Source: Bacteroidota bacterium (GTDB lineage: Bacteria; Bacteroidota; Ignavibacteria; Ignavibacteriales; Ignavibacteriaceae). Taken from it: DNA of 6,117 nucleotides. Location of the stretch: NCBI GenBank assembly GCA_021790055.1, contig JAJYIL010000198.1:1-6117 (forward strand), written 5' to 3'. Below, piece after piece: positions 1 to 5,746 of this stretch. The number at the start of each line of letters is the position of its first letter. Position 1 is the stretch's first letter. The position numbers and the translations under genes are program-made. A model generated the notes under the pieces. That model made no database searches. It saw only the letters and a program-made list of their open reading frames with translations, and had not been told where the DNA came from.

Positions 1-389
1 ATTATAGCAATTTCATTTTGGGGGCTATTAGCTGCATCTTCAACAAGTTCGCCAATTAATTTTCGAGTTAAATATTTGTGGCTCAACCAAATGGGTGTAC
101 TAAGAGCTAAGCCAAACCTAACTATATCAGCATTTTCGTTTCGCATTTTTTTCTTATTAAAAAAGGCTATTAAATCGTCATCATCAGAATTATCTTTTGG
201 TAAAATTTGATTTGAGCTTTTCTTACCAGCTATAAATGAAAAATAACAAATACCGGCTTCAAAAACTATGATTGCTGTAATATAACCAGAAATTTTATAT
301 TGTTGCGGTATTAAGAAAAACGTTGTAAAAGATACCCCTATAGTTACTATACCTGCTACGAAAGCCAGAAATCTTTCCAATTTTGTCAT
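1..389 (-). CDS. Hypothetical membrane protein, two N-terminal helices (C-terminus beyond window)
   Basis: The frame runs from an ATG at 389 down to position 1 with no stop, giving 129 complete codons of a longer gene. The protein begins MTKLERFLAF. Two hydrophobic stretches, about residues 7-27 and 35-55, read as a transmembrane hairpin. A charged linker follows with an acidic run (D-N-S-D-D-D-D, about 66-72) and a basic patch (K-K-K at 79-81). The rest (about 88-129) looks soluble and helical, with the segment ELVEDAANSP near the edge. I do not recognise the family. No Shine-Dalgarno sequence is visible upstream. The gene lies inside the integrated element in the same orientation as the integrase, so it is probably cargo. 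The continuous reading frame and the clear hydrophobic pattern make it a credible gene; the function is unknown. Confidence 0.7.
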   Translation of the reverse strand, partial: MTKLERFLAFVAGIVTIGVSFTTFFLIPQQYKISGYITAIIVFEAGICYFSFIAGKKSSNQILPKDNSDDDDLIAFFNKKKMRNENADIVRFGLALSTPIWLSHKYLTRKLIGELVEDAANSPQNEIAI

Positions 390-686
390 AGTGATTATAA
401 CCACATTAATAGAAAGTTCTTAAATTTACCCTTGAAAAAATTACACAAAAAATAGAATAATTACAAAATTTGTCCATCATCAACGCTATTCTAGTCTAAC
501 TCCACGCGATTACCATATACAATAAAGTGAATAACTTTCTTACTTTTTCCTATCATAGTGTCACTTGATTTACCAATTACTTCACATAAAGTCGATTAAA
601 AGATAAATTGTTAACCAATTACCTCGAGATTAGGTGCTTCTACTGAATTGATTTTGAGAAATGCCGGACATAAACAACAATTTTGT
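390..686. other. AT-rich spacer between cargo gene and integrase, no convincing gene
   Basis: About 297 bases separate the cargo gene start from the integrase stop. The longest thing seen is a 21-codon minus-strand frame at 491-556 (MIGKSKKVIH...), too short to call; it may be a gene remnant. The 9-mer accaattac occurs twice about 40 bases apart (near 573 and 614), both times on the plus strand. The promoter of the cargo gene should lie here, but I see no good match to either the sigma-70 or the Bacteroidota (TAnnTTTG) consensus. There is no clear hairpin with a T-run to end the integrase transcript. Confidence 0.5.
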
Positions 687-1709
687 TTACAATAAATTTA
701 CTGCATCCATCAAATTTTGTTTTTGCAAGTGGGAATAAATCTGTGTTGTTTTAATATTTTGATGCCCAGCCAAATCTTTAACAACGTATAAGCTTACTCC
801 TTTTTGAACTAAGTTTGAACAGAACGAATGACGCAAGGAATGAAAGTGAATTTTATTACTAAGCCCTGATTGTCTAACTGCCTTCTTAAAACTTTTACTG
901 ACAAAATTTTCATTTAATTTAACACCGATACATTTTATAAACACAAAATCATCCTGAGCGATACTATAAATTTTAGGCTTAATGTTCAATAAAATATTCT
1001 TAAGAGTCGGATTAATCGGAACAAATCTTTCTTTTTTATTTTTGGTTGTAAAGGATTCATCACATTTTATCATAATAAAATTATTTTGAAGATCAATCCA
1101 GTTCCATTTCATATTTAACAATTCACCAATACGCATACCGGTAAAGAATGCAGTATAAAAGACCGGCTTAAGAAAATCCCTTTCCGTATTACTGATAATA
1201 ACCTGAAGCTCATCAAATGTTAGGAAGGCAGGATAGGACTGCGTTAATTTAGGTGCTTTAATTTTATTAAATGGATTCTCTTTGATATAGTTCCAAGCTG
1301 AAGCTTTATTAAAAGCTGCTTTCAAAGTTCTATAATATAATGAAGCTGCACTTTTAGAATACGACATAATTGATGAAATGAATTGATCAATATTTCTTGA
1401 GGAAATCATGTCAAGCGGAAGATTAGGAAGAAATTTTTCTAGCTTATTAAATGAGGGCGTAACAGCCCTTTCTAAATAAGCTATCGAATAGGTGTCATTT
1501 ATATAATTTTTATATTCTTTAATAAACGCATTCAAATTTATTGAAGCCTCCCTTTTAGGTTTTATCTCGATTGTTTCCGGGTTAAAATGTTTTAGAAATT
1601 TTTCCGCTTCTGTCTTATCAGCGGTGCCTGTTGAGACGGATGTCCTTTTACCATTCTTAAAATATATTAACTGGTAAAATTTTGATTTGTTGTTGATTAC
1701 TAAATACAT
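687..1709 (-). CDS. Tyrosine recombinase/integrase (phage-type)
   Basis: This is a site-specific recombinase that would integrate and excise the element by cutting and rejoining at its attachment site. From the ATG at 1709 it is 340 residues, normal for phage- and island-type integrases. The order is a short N-terminal region (YFKNGKRTSVSTG), a helical core-binding domain, then the catalytic domain. Catalytic residues, counted from this start, are all present: Arg193 (T-G-M-R-I-G-E-L), the beta-hairpin Lys223 (T-K-N-K-K-E-R), His290 and Arg293 (H-S-L-R-H), His316 (L-A-G-H) and the nucleophile Tyr325 (T-T-Q-I-Y-S-H). The frame stays open to another ATG at 1757, which would add 16 residues. I prefer 1709 because AAAGGA lies 8 bases ahead of it and because MYLVINNKSKFYQLIYF is a typical integrase beginning. 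Its 5' end faces the tRNA-Val remnant, which is its likely target. The gene appears intact. Confidence 0.93.
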   Translation of the reverse strand: MYLVINNKSKFYQLIYFKNGKRTSVSTGTADKTEAEKFLKHFNPETIEIKPKREASINLNAFIKEYKNYINDTYSIAYLERAVTPSFNKLEKFLPNLPLDMISSRNIDQFISSIMSYSKSAASLYYRTLKAAFNKASAWNYIKENPFNKIKAPKLTQSYPAFLTFDELQVIISNTERDFLKPVFYTAFFTGMRIGELLNMKWNWIDLQNNFIMIKCDESFTTKNKKERFVPINPTLKNILLNIKPKIYSIAQDDFVFIKCIGVKLNENFVSKSFKKAVRQSGLSNKIHFHSLRHSFCSNLVQKGVSLYVVKDLAGHQNIKTTQIYSHLQKQNLMDAVNLL

Positions 1710-1717
1710 ACTGACAT

Positions 1718-1723
1718 TCCTTT
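1718..1723 (-). promoter_or_regulatory. Shine-Dalgarno site of the integrase
   Basis: On the minus strand AAAGGA ends 8 bases before the ATG at 1709. This supports that start over the in-frame ATG at 1757, which has no such motif. The other genes in the window lack a comparable site, apart from a weak GGAAC ahead of the CoA-transferase. Confidence 0.5.
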
Positions 1724-1730
1724 CATCCCA

Positions 1731-1751
1731 GTATGGAGTATGTATGGAGTA
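1731..1751. repeat. Tandem 10-base direct repeat gtatggagta beside the attachment site
   Basis: The sequence gtatggagta occurs at 1731-1740 and again at 1742-1751, separated by one base, so the copies are 11 bases apart, about one helical turn. It sits between the integrase start and the tRNA remnant, where recombinase arm-binding or excisionase sites are commonly found. That role is inference; only the repeat is seen. It lies inside the optional 16-residue N-terminal extension of the integrase frame. Confidence 0.5.
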
Positions 1752-1788
1752 GTCCAAAAATACACAAAATAAGGCAAAAGATACGGAA

Positions 1789-1842
1789 TCCGACTGCCTT
1801 ACAAGCAGAGGGTCGGAGGTTCGACTCCTTCAGCGCCCACAA
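1789..1842 (+). other. Attachment site (att) at the element boundary
   Basis: The attachment site is inferred from a partial tRNA next to an integrase. Identity with the host tRNA should begin at or just left of 1794 and run to about 1839. Around the anticodon loop there is a dyad: TCCGAC (1789-1794) is the reverse complement of GTCGGA (1812-1817), and CTGC (1794-1797) of GCAG (1805-1808). Tyrosine recombinases often cross over in such an anticodon-arm dyad, so the exchange probably happened near 1794-1808. The exact core needs the other element end. Confidence 0.65.
1794..1839 (+). tRNA. Truncated tRNA-Val(TAC), 3' part only
   Basis: This fragment carries the 3' portion of a valine tRNA. 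The anticodon arm is CTGC-CTTACAA-GCAG with anticodon TAC at 1800-1802. The variable region is followed by a T arm GGAGG-TTCGACT-CCTTC (1815-1831), the 3' acceptor strand AGCGCCC (1832-1838) and discriminator A1839; CCA is not encoded. The 5' acceptor strand expected to pair (GGGCGCT) and the D arm are absent from the 30 bases upstream, which read as AT-rich element DNA. The base that should close the anticodon stem (A1793) would face A1809, a mismatch, marking where host sequence gives way to element sequence. It is not a functional tRNA gene but a duplicated 3' end left by integration. The full gene should lie at the other end of the element. Confidence 0.88.
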
Positions 1843-2104
1843 AATCTTTCCAAATTTCAATTGACAATTATCAAATTTCACAATAATGATCGTAGCCTTA
1901 TTCGCTTTATCTATTTGCTTTAAGAATTATATCGATTCAGACATAAGCAAAATTTTTCTCTTCAAAGTAAAATTTACCACTATTGTATTGAATCTAACTT
2001 GAATTATCACGAAATTTGCATCTAATTAAAAGAATTCATCTGGTATAATTTTGGCTAGTGAACCTTTTTAAATAATTATTTTATAAACTATTCGGGAAAA
2101 ATAC
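1840..2104. other. Chromosomal spacer between tRNA remnant and small gene
   Basis: This is 265 AT-rich bases without a convincing gene. Seen here are a direct repeat caaatttca (1851-1859 and 1872-1880), a lone TTGACA (1861-1866) without a well-spaced -10, and the better promoter element at 2041-2053. No clear hairpin follows the tRNA remnant. Before integration this would have been the region downstream of the intact tRNA-Val gene. Confidence 0.5.
2041..2053 (+). promoter_or_regulatory. Probable promoter -10 element for the small membrane-protein gene
   Basis: The string TGGTATAATTTTG contains a perfect sigma-70 -10 hexamer with the extended TGn (TGGTATAAT), and at the same time a TAnnTTTG match (TAATTTTG), the Bacteroidota -7 consensus. 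The nearest TTTG upstream (in gaaatttgcat) is too far away for the usual -33 spacing, so recognition would depend on the -10 region. A start near 2060 would give a leader of about 45 bases ahead of the GTG at 2105. Confidence 0.5.
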
Positions 2105-2299
2105 GTGGGAGATAATGCTAAACTTAAAAAGTGGTCAATTAAAAGTGGAGATTATAAAAGGAGAAGCGACGATCATTACTTAAATATGGATGAGATTCGG
2201 AAGAGAGAAAGAATTAAAAAAATTATCCTTACTATTATTTTCTTAATCATCGCATTCAGCGCTGAATTTTTCGTTTTGCGGCAGATAGCAAAGATGTAA
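2105..2299 (+). CDS. Small single-helix membrane protein, unknown function
   Basis: This 64-residue frame starts at GTG 2105. An in-frame TAA at 2084-2086 rules out a much longer N-terminus, and the next in-frame ATG (residue 28) would leave little beyond the membrane segment. The first 38 residues are very polar and basic (K-L-K-K-W, Y-K-R-R-S, R-K-R-E-R). They are followed by one strong transmembrane segment at about 39-58 (I-I-L-T-I-I-F-L-I-I-A-F) and a short tail R-Q-I-A-K-M. The positive-inside rule suggests the N-terminus is in the cytoplasm. There is no signal-peptide cleavage site. I do not recognise the family. A good -10 element 50 bases upstream and a sensible protein pattern support it; GTG use and a weak ribosome site (GGGA) lower confidence. 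It is the first chromosomal gene beyond the element and converges with the phosphatase gene. Confidence 0.6.
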   Translation: MGDNAKLKKWSIKSGDYKRRSDDHYLNMDEIRKRERIKKIILTIIFLIIAFSAEFFVLRQIAKM

Positions 2300-2354
2300 T
2301 CATTGCCGGCTTATTAAAGACCAAACTTAGAATTATATTTCAGACTAGTTTTAA

Positions 2355-2376
2355 TTCCGGAGATTTATTCCAGGAA
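2355..2376. terminator. Weak hairpin between convergent genes
   Basis: TTCC-GGA ... TCC-A-GGAA can fold into a 7-pair stem with one bulged A and a 7-base loop. It lies between the small plus-strand gene (ends 2299) and the minus-strand phosphatase (ends 2382), where a shared terminator would be expected. Neither side has a proper T-run, so termination by this hairpin is only a guess. Confidence 0.3.
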
Positions 2377-2381
2377 ATATT

Positions 2382-3071
2382 CTATTCAATATCTTTCAAT
2401 TTAGTTTCTACGGAAATTACTTCCAGCAGCTTATTGTTGTCAATAATTACCGCGCTTAATTTGTTGCCGCTGTAAACCGAAGTATCAATGTAAACTACGT
2501 TACTGTACATATCGAACATTACCTCTTCGCGTCTTGTATGACCGACTATTTGAAGCTTTCCAATATTCATCAACTCGCCTCTTGTCCAAAGTATGCCACA
2601 CGTTTTATCAAGATCTTCCCGAAGAATATTCTCAAGCTTTGAAGGGCTCGTCAAAAAGTTTTTCGGCAGTTTAGATTCATAATACTTTGAAATACCAGCA
2701 TGAGAAATAAAGCAATCCGGTAAATCTATCATCACTGATGCATGTATGATTAAATCCAGTTGTTCTTCAATTTTGCTGAATCTGTTATTGTATGAATCCA
2801 ATGTTTTCTCATAGCCGTTGTAAACCCAGGCTTCACCCATCTCGCTTGTAGGATTATGGATATAATAATAGAACATATAATCATGGTTACCTGGCGTAAA
2901 TCTTATATTTTGTTCTTGAATAAAATCAATTACTTCCAGGCTGAAGTTGCCTCTATCAACAAGATCGCCAACACTGTAAATTTTAATCTTATGGTATTTC
3001 TCTTTTATTTTATTTACAAGCTCACTTAGTGTGAAGAAACAGCCGTGAATATCTCCTATTACTGCAATCAT
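2382..3071 (-). CDS. PPP-family metallophosphatase (PrpA/ApaH-like)
   Basis: This is a cytoplasmic, 229-residue, two-metal phosphoesterase of the calcineurin-like PPP group. The full signature is present in order: G-D-I-H-G (Asp7, His9), G-D-L-V-D-R-G (Asp36, Asp39, Arg40), G-N-H-D (Asn62, His63), then the later metal-binding histidines in S-H-A-G (His124) and G-H-T (His178). These ligands bind two metal ions, typically Mn or Fe. Family members are either protein Ser/Thr phosphatases (PrpA/PrpB-like) or dinucleoside tetraphosphate hydrolases (ApaH, PrpE). V-D-R-G favours the protein-phosphatase/PrpE side, while G-N-H-D is shared with ApaH, so the substrate cannot be fixed. Length is close to PrpA/PrpB. 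No signal peptide or membrane segment is present. The start is 22 bases behind the CoA-transferase stop, so cotranscription with it is likely. There is no Shine-Dalgarno sequence. Confidence 0.9.
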   Translation of the reverse strand: MIAVIGDIHGCFFTLSELVNKIKEKYHKIKIYSVGDLVDRGNFSLEVIDFIQEQNIRFTPGNHDYMFYYYIHNPTSEMGEAWVYNGYEKTLDSYNNRFSKIEEQLDLIIHASVMIDLPDCFISHAGISKYYESKLPKNFLTSPSKLENILREDLDKTCGILWTRGELMNIGKLQIVGHTRREEVMFDMYSNVVYIDTSVYSGNKLSAVIIDNNKLLEVISVETKLKDIE

Positions 3072-3093
3072 AATTTACATATCTCAAATTCAA

Positions 3094-4449
3094 TCAGATA
3101 TATTTGTTTTCACTCGCATACTTTAAAAGGGATTCGCGGAAATCCGGGTGAGCAATGTTGATTAGTGAAATAACTCTTTCGCGCACAGGCTTGCCGAAAA
3201 GCTGTACGCTGCCGTACTCCGTAACTACATAATGAACATCTCCCCTTGTGGTTACCACTCCGGCGCCCGGTTTAAGAAACGGAACTATCTTCGATATTTT
3301 AGAATCCTTGGTTGTTGATGGAAGAGCGATAATCGGCTTTCCTCCGTTTGAACGGCTTGCGCCGCGGATAAAATCAAGCTGCCCGCCAAAGCCGCTGTAA
3401 AATTTTTGCCCGATTGAATCTGAACAAACCTGACCCGTAATATCAATTTCAATCGCAGAGTTTATAGCAACCATCTTATAATTTTTCGCAATTACGAAAG
3501 GATCGTTTACATATTCCTGCCTATGGAATTCAATCATCGGATTGTTGTTGATAAAATTGTATAGCTTCTTCGTTCCCAGCACGAACCCGGCGACAATTTT
3601 ACCCGGGTGAAGCGTTTTCATCTCATTCGTGATAACGCCTTTTTCAACAAGATCGATCGTACCGTCGGAAAACATTTCGGAATGAATACCCAAAGCCTTA
3701 CGGTCTGCAAGATATTTTAAAACAAAATCCGGTATTGCACCAATTCCCATCTGAAGTGTCGAACCGTCCTCAATCAATTCAGAAATATTATATGCAATCC
3801 TTTTATTTATCTCAACAACTTCAGGACTCGCATCGCGGTCGCCTTGAGGCAGTTCTGCAATTTCCTCATCGACCTCGACGATATAATGAATTTTATTGAT
3901 ATGTATGAAGCTGTCGCCAAGCGAACGGGGCATATTTTTATTCACCTGGGCAATAACAATCTTCGCCTTCTCGGCGCCTGTCTTTGTCAATCCGACTTCA
4001 ACTCCAAAGCTGCAAAAACCATGTTCATCCGGGGGAGAAACATGTATCAGCGCAACATTAAGATTAATAAATCCATTAGCAAAAAGCAATGGAGTTTCAT
4101 AAAGGAATATCGGCGTAAAATCCGCCCTGCCGTCGCTTACTGCCTCACGGCTGTTCCCTCCGATAAAAAATGCGTTGTGCCTAAAATGCCCTTCCATCTC
4201 CGGCTTCATGTAGGAAACATTTCCGACGGCAAGAGCATGCATAATCTGAACCTCCTTAAGCTCATTCTTCCTTTTTACAAGTGCATTTATTAAAGCTGTA
4301 GGGAAAGCGCAATTTGAATGCGCAAGAATCTTATCGCCTGATTTAATTACCTTAACGGCTTCATCTGCTGTAACTATTTTTTGATTGTACGCATGCAGAA
4401 TGTTAAATGGTATTGTGTTCTTTGGTTTTATTTCGTCAATGGCAACCAT
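3094..4449 (-). CDS. CoA-transferase of the acetyl-CoA hydrolase/transferase family (4-hydroxybutyrate CoA-transferase-like)
   Basis: This enzyme moves CoA between carboxylic acids, for example from acetyl-CoA or succinyl-CoA to another acid, or it hydrolyses acetyl-CoA. It is 451 residues, the usual length for the Cat1/Cat2/4-hydroxybutyrate CoA-transferase family. Visible family motifs: P-P-D-E-H-G-F-C-S-F-G (about 139-149), G-I-G-A-I-P (235-240), the catalytic glutamate Glu258 in G-I-H-S-E-M-F-S-D-G, the CoA-binding loop G-F-G-G-Q-L-D-F-I-R-G-A (353-364) and the C-terminal V-V-T-E-Y-G-S-V-Q-L-F-G-K-P (408-421) followed by the R-E-R element. The glutamate would form the glutamyl-CoA intermediate. 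The acid substrate cannot be read from sequence. The protein is cytoplasmic with no signal peptide. The ATG at 4449 has a weak GGAAC 4 bases upstream. It lies 54 bases behind the alanine dehydrogenase and 22 ahead of the phosphatase. With alanine dehydrogenase, a role in acetate or short-chain acid formation from amino acids is plausible but inferred. Confidence 0.9.
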   Translation of the reverse strand: MVAIDEIKPKNTIPFNILHAYNQKIVTADEAVKVIKSGDKILAHSNCAFPTALINALVKRKNELKEVQIMHALAVGNVSYMKPEMEGHFRHNAFFIGGNSREAVSDGRADFTPIFLYETPLLFANGFINLNVALIHVSPPDEHGFCSFGVEVGLTKTGAEKAKIVIAQVNKNMPRSLGDSFIHINKIHYIVEVDEEIAELPQGDRDASPEVVEINKRIAYNISELIEDGSTLQMGIGAIPDFVLKYLADRKALGIHSEMFSDGTIDLVEKGVITNEMKTLHPGKIVAGFVLGTKKLYNFINNNPMIEFHRQEYVNDPFVIAKNYKMVAINSAIEIDITGQVCSDSIGQKFYSGFGGQLDFIRGASRSNGGKPIIALPSTTKDSKISKIVPFLKPGAGVVTTRGDVHYVVTEYGSVQLFGKPVRERVISLINIAHPDFRESLLKYASENKYI

Positions 4450-4503
4450 AGTGTTCCGGTTTATTCTTTTCTCTTTTGGAGTTTAAAAAATTTTATTCAC
4501 AAA

Positions 4504-5625
4504 TTAATTTTTAGAGAATATTCTTAACTTTCTATATTCAAGATTGAAGACGTTTGAGATCGCTTCGTTTGAACAATAGCCCTGGTAAGTACAGACTCCT
4601 TTTGAAAGTCCATGGTCTTCAAGCAGGGCATTTGCAAGCCCATTTTCTGCAATGCTCATTATATATCCGAGTGATGCGTTGTTCAAGCCGTAACTTGCTG
4701 TCTTAGACACGAGCGCCGGCATGTTCGGAACGCAGTAGTGAATAACATCGTGCATTACATATATCGGATCCGAAATAGTGGTAACATGGCTTGTTTCAAT
4801 GCATCCTCCCTGATCAATGGATACATCGATCAGCACGGCGCCTTTTTTCATCTTCTTTACCATTTCTTCTGAAACAAGATGAGGAGTTTTTTCTCCCCTA
4901 ATTAACACTGCCCCGATAAGAACATCAGCAAACTTTACACCACGCGAGATAGTATAAGGATTTGCCATCACTGTCGTTACTCTTTGTTTGAATGTTGAAT
5001 CAAGTTTTCTTAATCGGTTTAAATCTTTATCAATAACTATCACTTGTGCACCGCGCCCTAATGCGGCTTGCGCTGCAGTAATCCCTACAACACCGGCACC
5101 AAGAATAACTACGGCGGCAGGTGCAACTCCGGTAATTCCTCCTAACAAAATTCCTCTTCCGCCATTCACGTAGCTTTCCAAATATCTTTCTGCAATCTGG
5201 ATTGAAAGCTGTCCTGCAATCTCGCTCATTGAATGTAGAACCGGCAGCCCGGTCTCGTTTTCAATCAGTTCGTACCCGATTGCGGTTACATTTTTTTGAA
5301 GAAGCTTTTCAATAGTAGATTTAGTGCTTACCGCAAGATGAAGAAATGAAAAGAGGATTTGATTTTCTTGAAGAAGTTCTGTCTCGCTATCTGAAAGCGG
5401 AGATACTTTAGCAACCAGTTCCGAACGGTGATAAACTTCTTCTTTGCTGTAGACTATAGTAGCGCCCGTTTGCGTATAATCTTCATCACTTAAGCTGCTT
5501 CCTTCGCCAGCACCGCTTTGAAAGTAGACAGTGTGCCCTGCTCTTATTAAAGCATCAACTCCCGCAGGTGCAAGAGCAACACGCTTTTCTTCAAAAATAT
5601 TTTCTTTTGGTATCCCTATTCTCAT
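4504..5625 (-). CDS. ald: Alanine dehydrogenase (NAD-dependent), variant active-site motif
   Basis: This enzyme catalyses reversible oxidative deamination of L-alanine to pyruvate and ammonia with NAD in the cytoplasm. It has 373 residues against about 371 for Mycobacterium tuberculosis Ald, and the whole length aligns by eye. Seen: Arg15 (E-K-R-V-A-L), His96 (F-L-H-L-A), the hinge G-G-I-T-G-V-A-P-A (about 162-170), the Rossmann loop G-A-G-V-V-G (176-181), Asp199 ending the second beta strand (favouring NAD over NADP), Asp271 (S-I-D-Q-G-G) and H-Y-C-V-P-N-M-P (296-303). One oddity: the usual K-V-K-E-P reads K73-V-S-P-L, so Ser75 sits where the pyruvate-binding Lys should be. From memory, Bacteroidota homologues have a similar K-V-x-P-P, so this may be a clade variant. 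The product name is therefore slightly uncertain; related lysine-pathway or transhydrogenase-alpha families fit less well. It is the first gene of the apparent three-gene run, with 119 bases upstream. Confidence 0.88.
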   Translation of the reverse strand: MRIGIPKENIFEEKRVALAPAGVDALIRAGHTVYFQSGAGEGSSLSDEDYTQTGATIVYSKEEVYHRSELVAKVSPLSDSETELLQENQILFSFLHLAVSTKSTIEKLLQKNVTAIGYELIENETGLPVLHSMSEIAGQLSIQIAERYLESYVNGGRGILLGGITGVAPAAVVILGAGVVGITAAQAALGRGAQVIVIDKDLNRLRKLDSTFKQRVTTVMANPYTISRGVKFADVLIGAVLIRGEKTPHLVSEEMVKKMKKGAVLIDVSIDQGGCIETSHVTTISDPIYVMHDVIHYCVPNMPALVSKTASYGLNNASLGYIMSIAENGLANALLEDHGLSKGVCTYQGYCSNEAISNVFNLEYRKLRIFSKN

Positions 5626-5701
5626 AAAATGGAAATAAATTATTTTACTCGATTAAACCTACTTATTATGTTTCTAACTTTCAACTGTATTACAAAATAT
5701 T

Positions 5702-5746
5702 AAAAAATTATTGGTATATAATAGGAAATTAATTTCCGCAATAATT
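5702..5746 (-). terminator. Nested inverted repeat with T-run after the dehydrogenase gene
   Basis: On the minus strand AATTATTG overlaps the dehydrogenase stop codon and is matched by its reverse complement CAATAATT, which runs into six T residues (plus-strand arms 5739-5746 and 5706-5713, A-run 5702-5707). Inside the loop is a perfect 14-base palindrome, GGAAATTAATTTCC (5724-5737). The outer stem and T-run fit an intrinsic terminator, though the stem is AT-rich and weak. The inner palindrome could instead be an operator for the alanine dehydrogenase gene that starts about 100 bases further on. No clear promoter was found in the rest of this 119-base gap. Confidence 0.4.

Larger units (their letters stand above)
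1..1839. mobile_element. Right-hand end of a tRNA-integrated genetic element
   Basis: Three things seen together support an integrated element: a complete tyrosine recombinase, a tRNA-Val 3' fragment lying within about 130 bases of the recombinase start codon, and an unrelated AT-rich cargo gene behind it. The recombinase is transcribed away from the attachment site into the element. The right boundary is the tRNA fragment, ending near 1839. The left boundary, the intact tRNA-Val and most of the cargo are outside the window, so size and type (prophage, conjugative island or small satellite element) cannot be told. No phage structural, replication or conjugation gene is visible. The element call is strong; its class is unknown. 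Confidence 0.8.

Noticed and set aside
1710..1757. Sixteen extra N-terminal residues of the integrase from ATG 1757
   Set aside because: The internal ATG at 1709 has an AAAGGA ribosome site and begins the typical integrase N-terminus; the extension overlaps the direct repeat next to the attachment site.
1780..1839. A complete functional tRNA-Val
   Set aside because: There is no 5' acceptor strand (GGGCGCT) and no D arm in the bases before the anticodon arm.
1861..1890. Promoter from TTGACA at 1861-1866
   Set aside because: The nearest -10-like string (AATAAT at 1882) is only 15 bases away and no gene follows closely; the element at 2041-2053 is better placed.
3896..4102. Plus-strand 68-codon open frame
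   Set aside because: Also antisense to the CoA-transferase; no motif and no promoter or ribosome site.
3844..4293. Plus-strand 149-codon open frame
   Set aside because: It lies wholly antisense to the CoA-transferase gene, whose family motifs are complete; the antisense protein has no recognisable pattern.
4988..5173. Plus-strand 61-codon Pro/Ala/Thr-rich open frame
   Set aside because: It is the antisense reading of the glycine- and alanine-rich NAD-binding region of alanine dehydrogenase, which gives such composition by chance.
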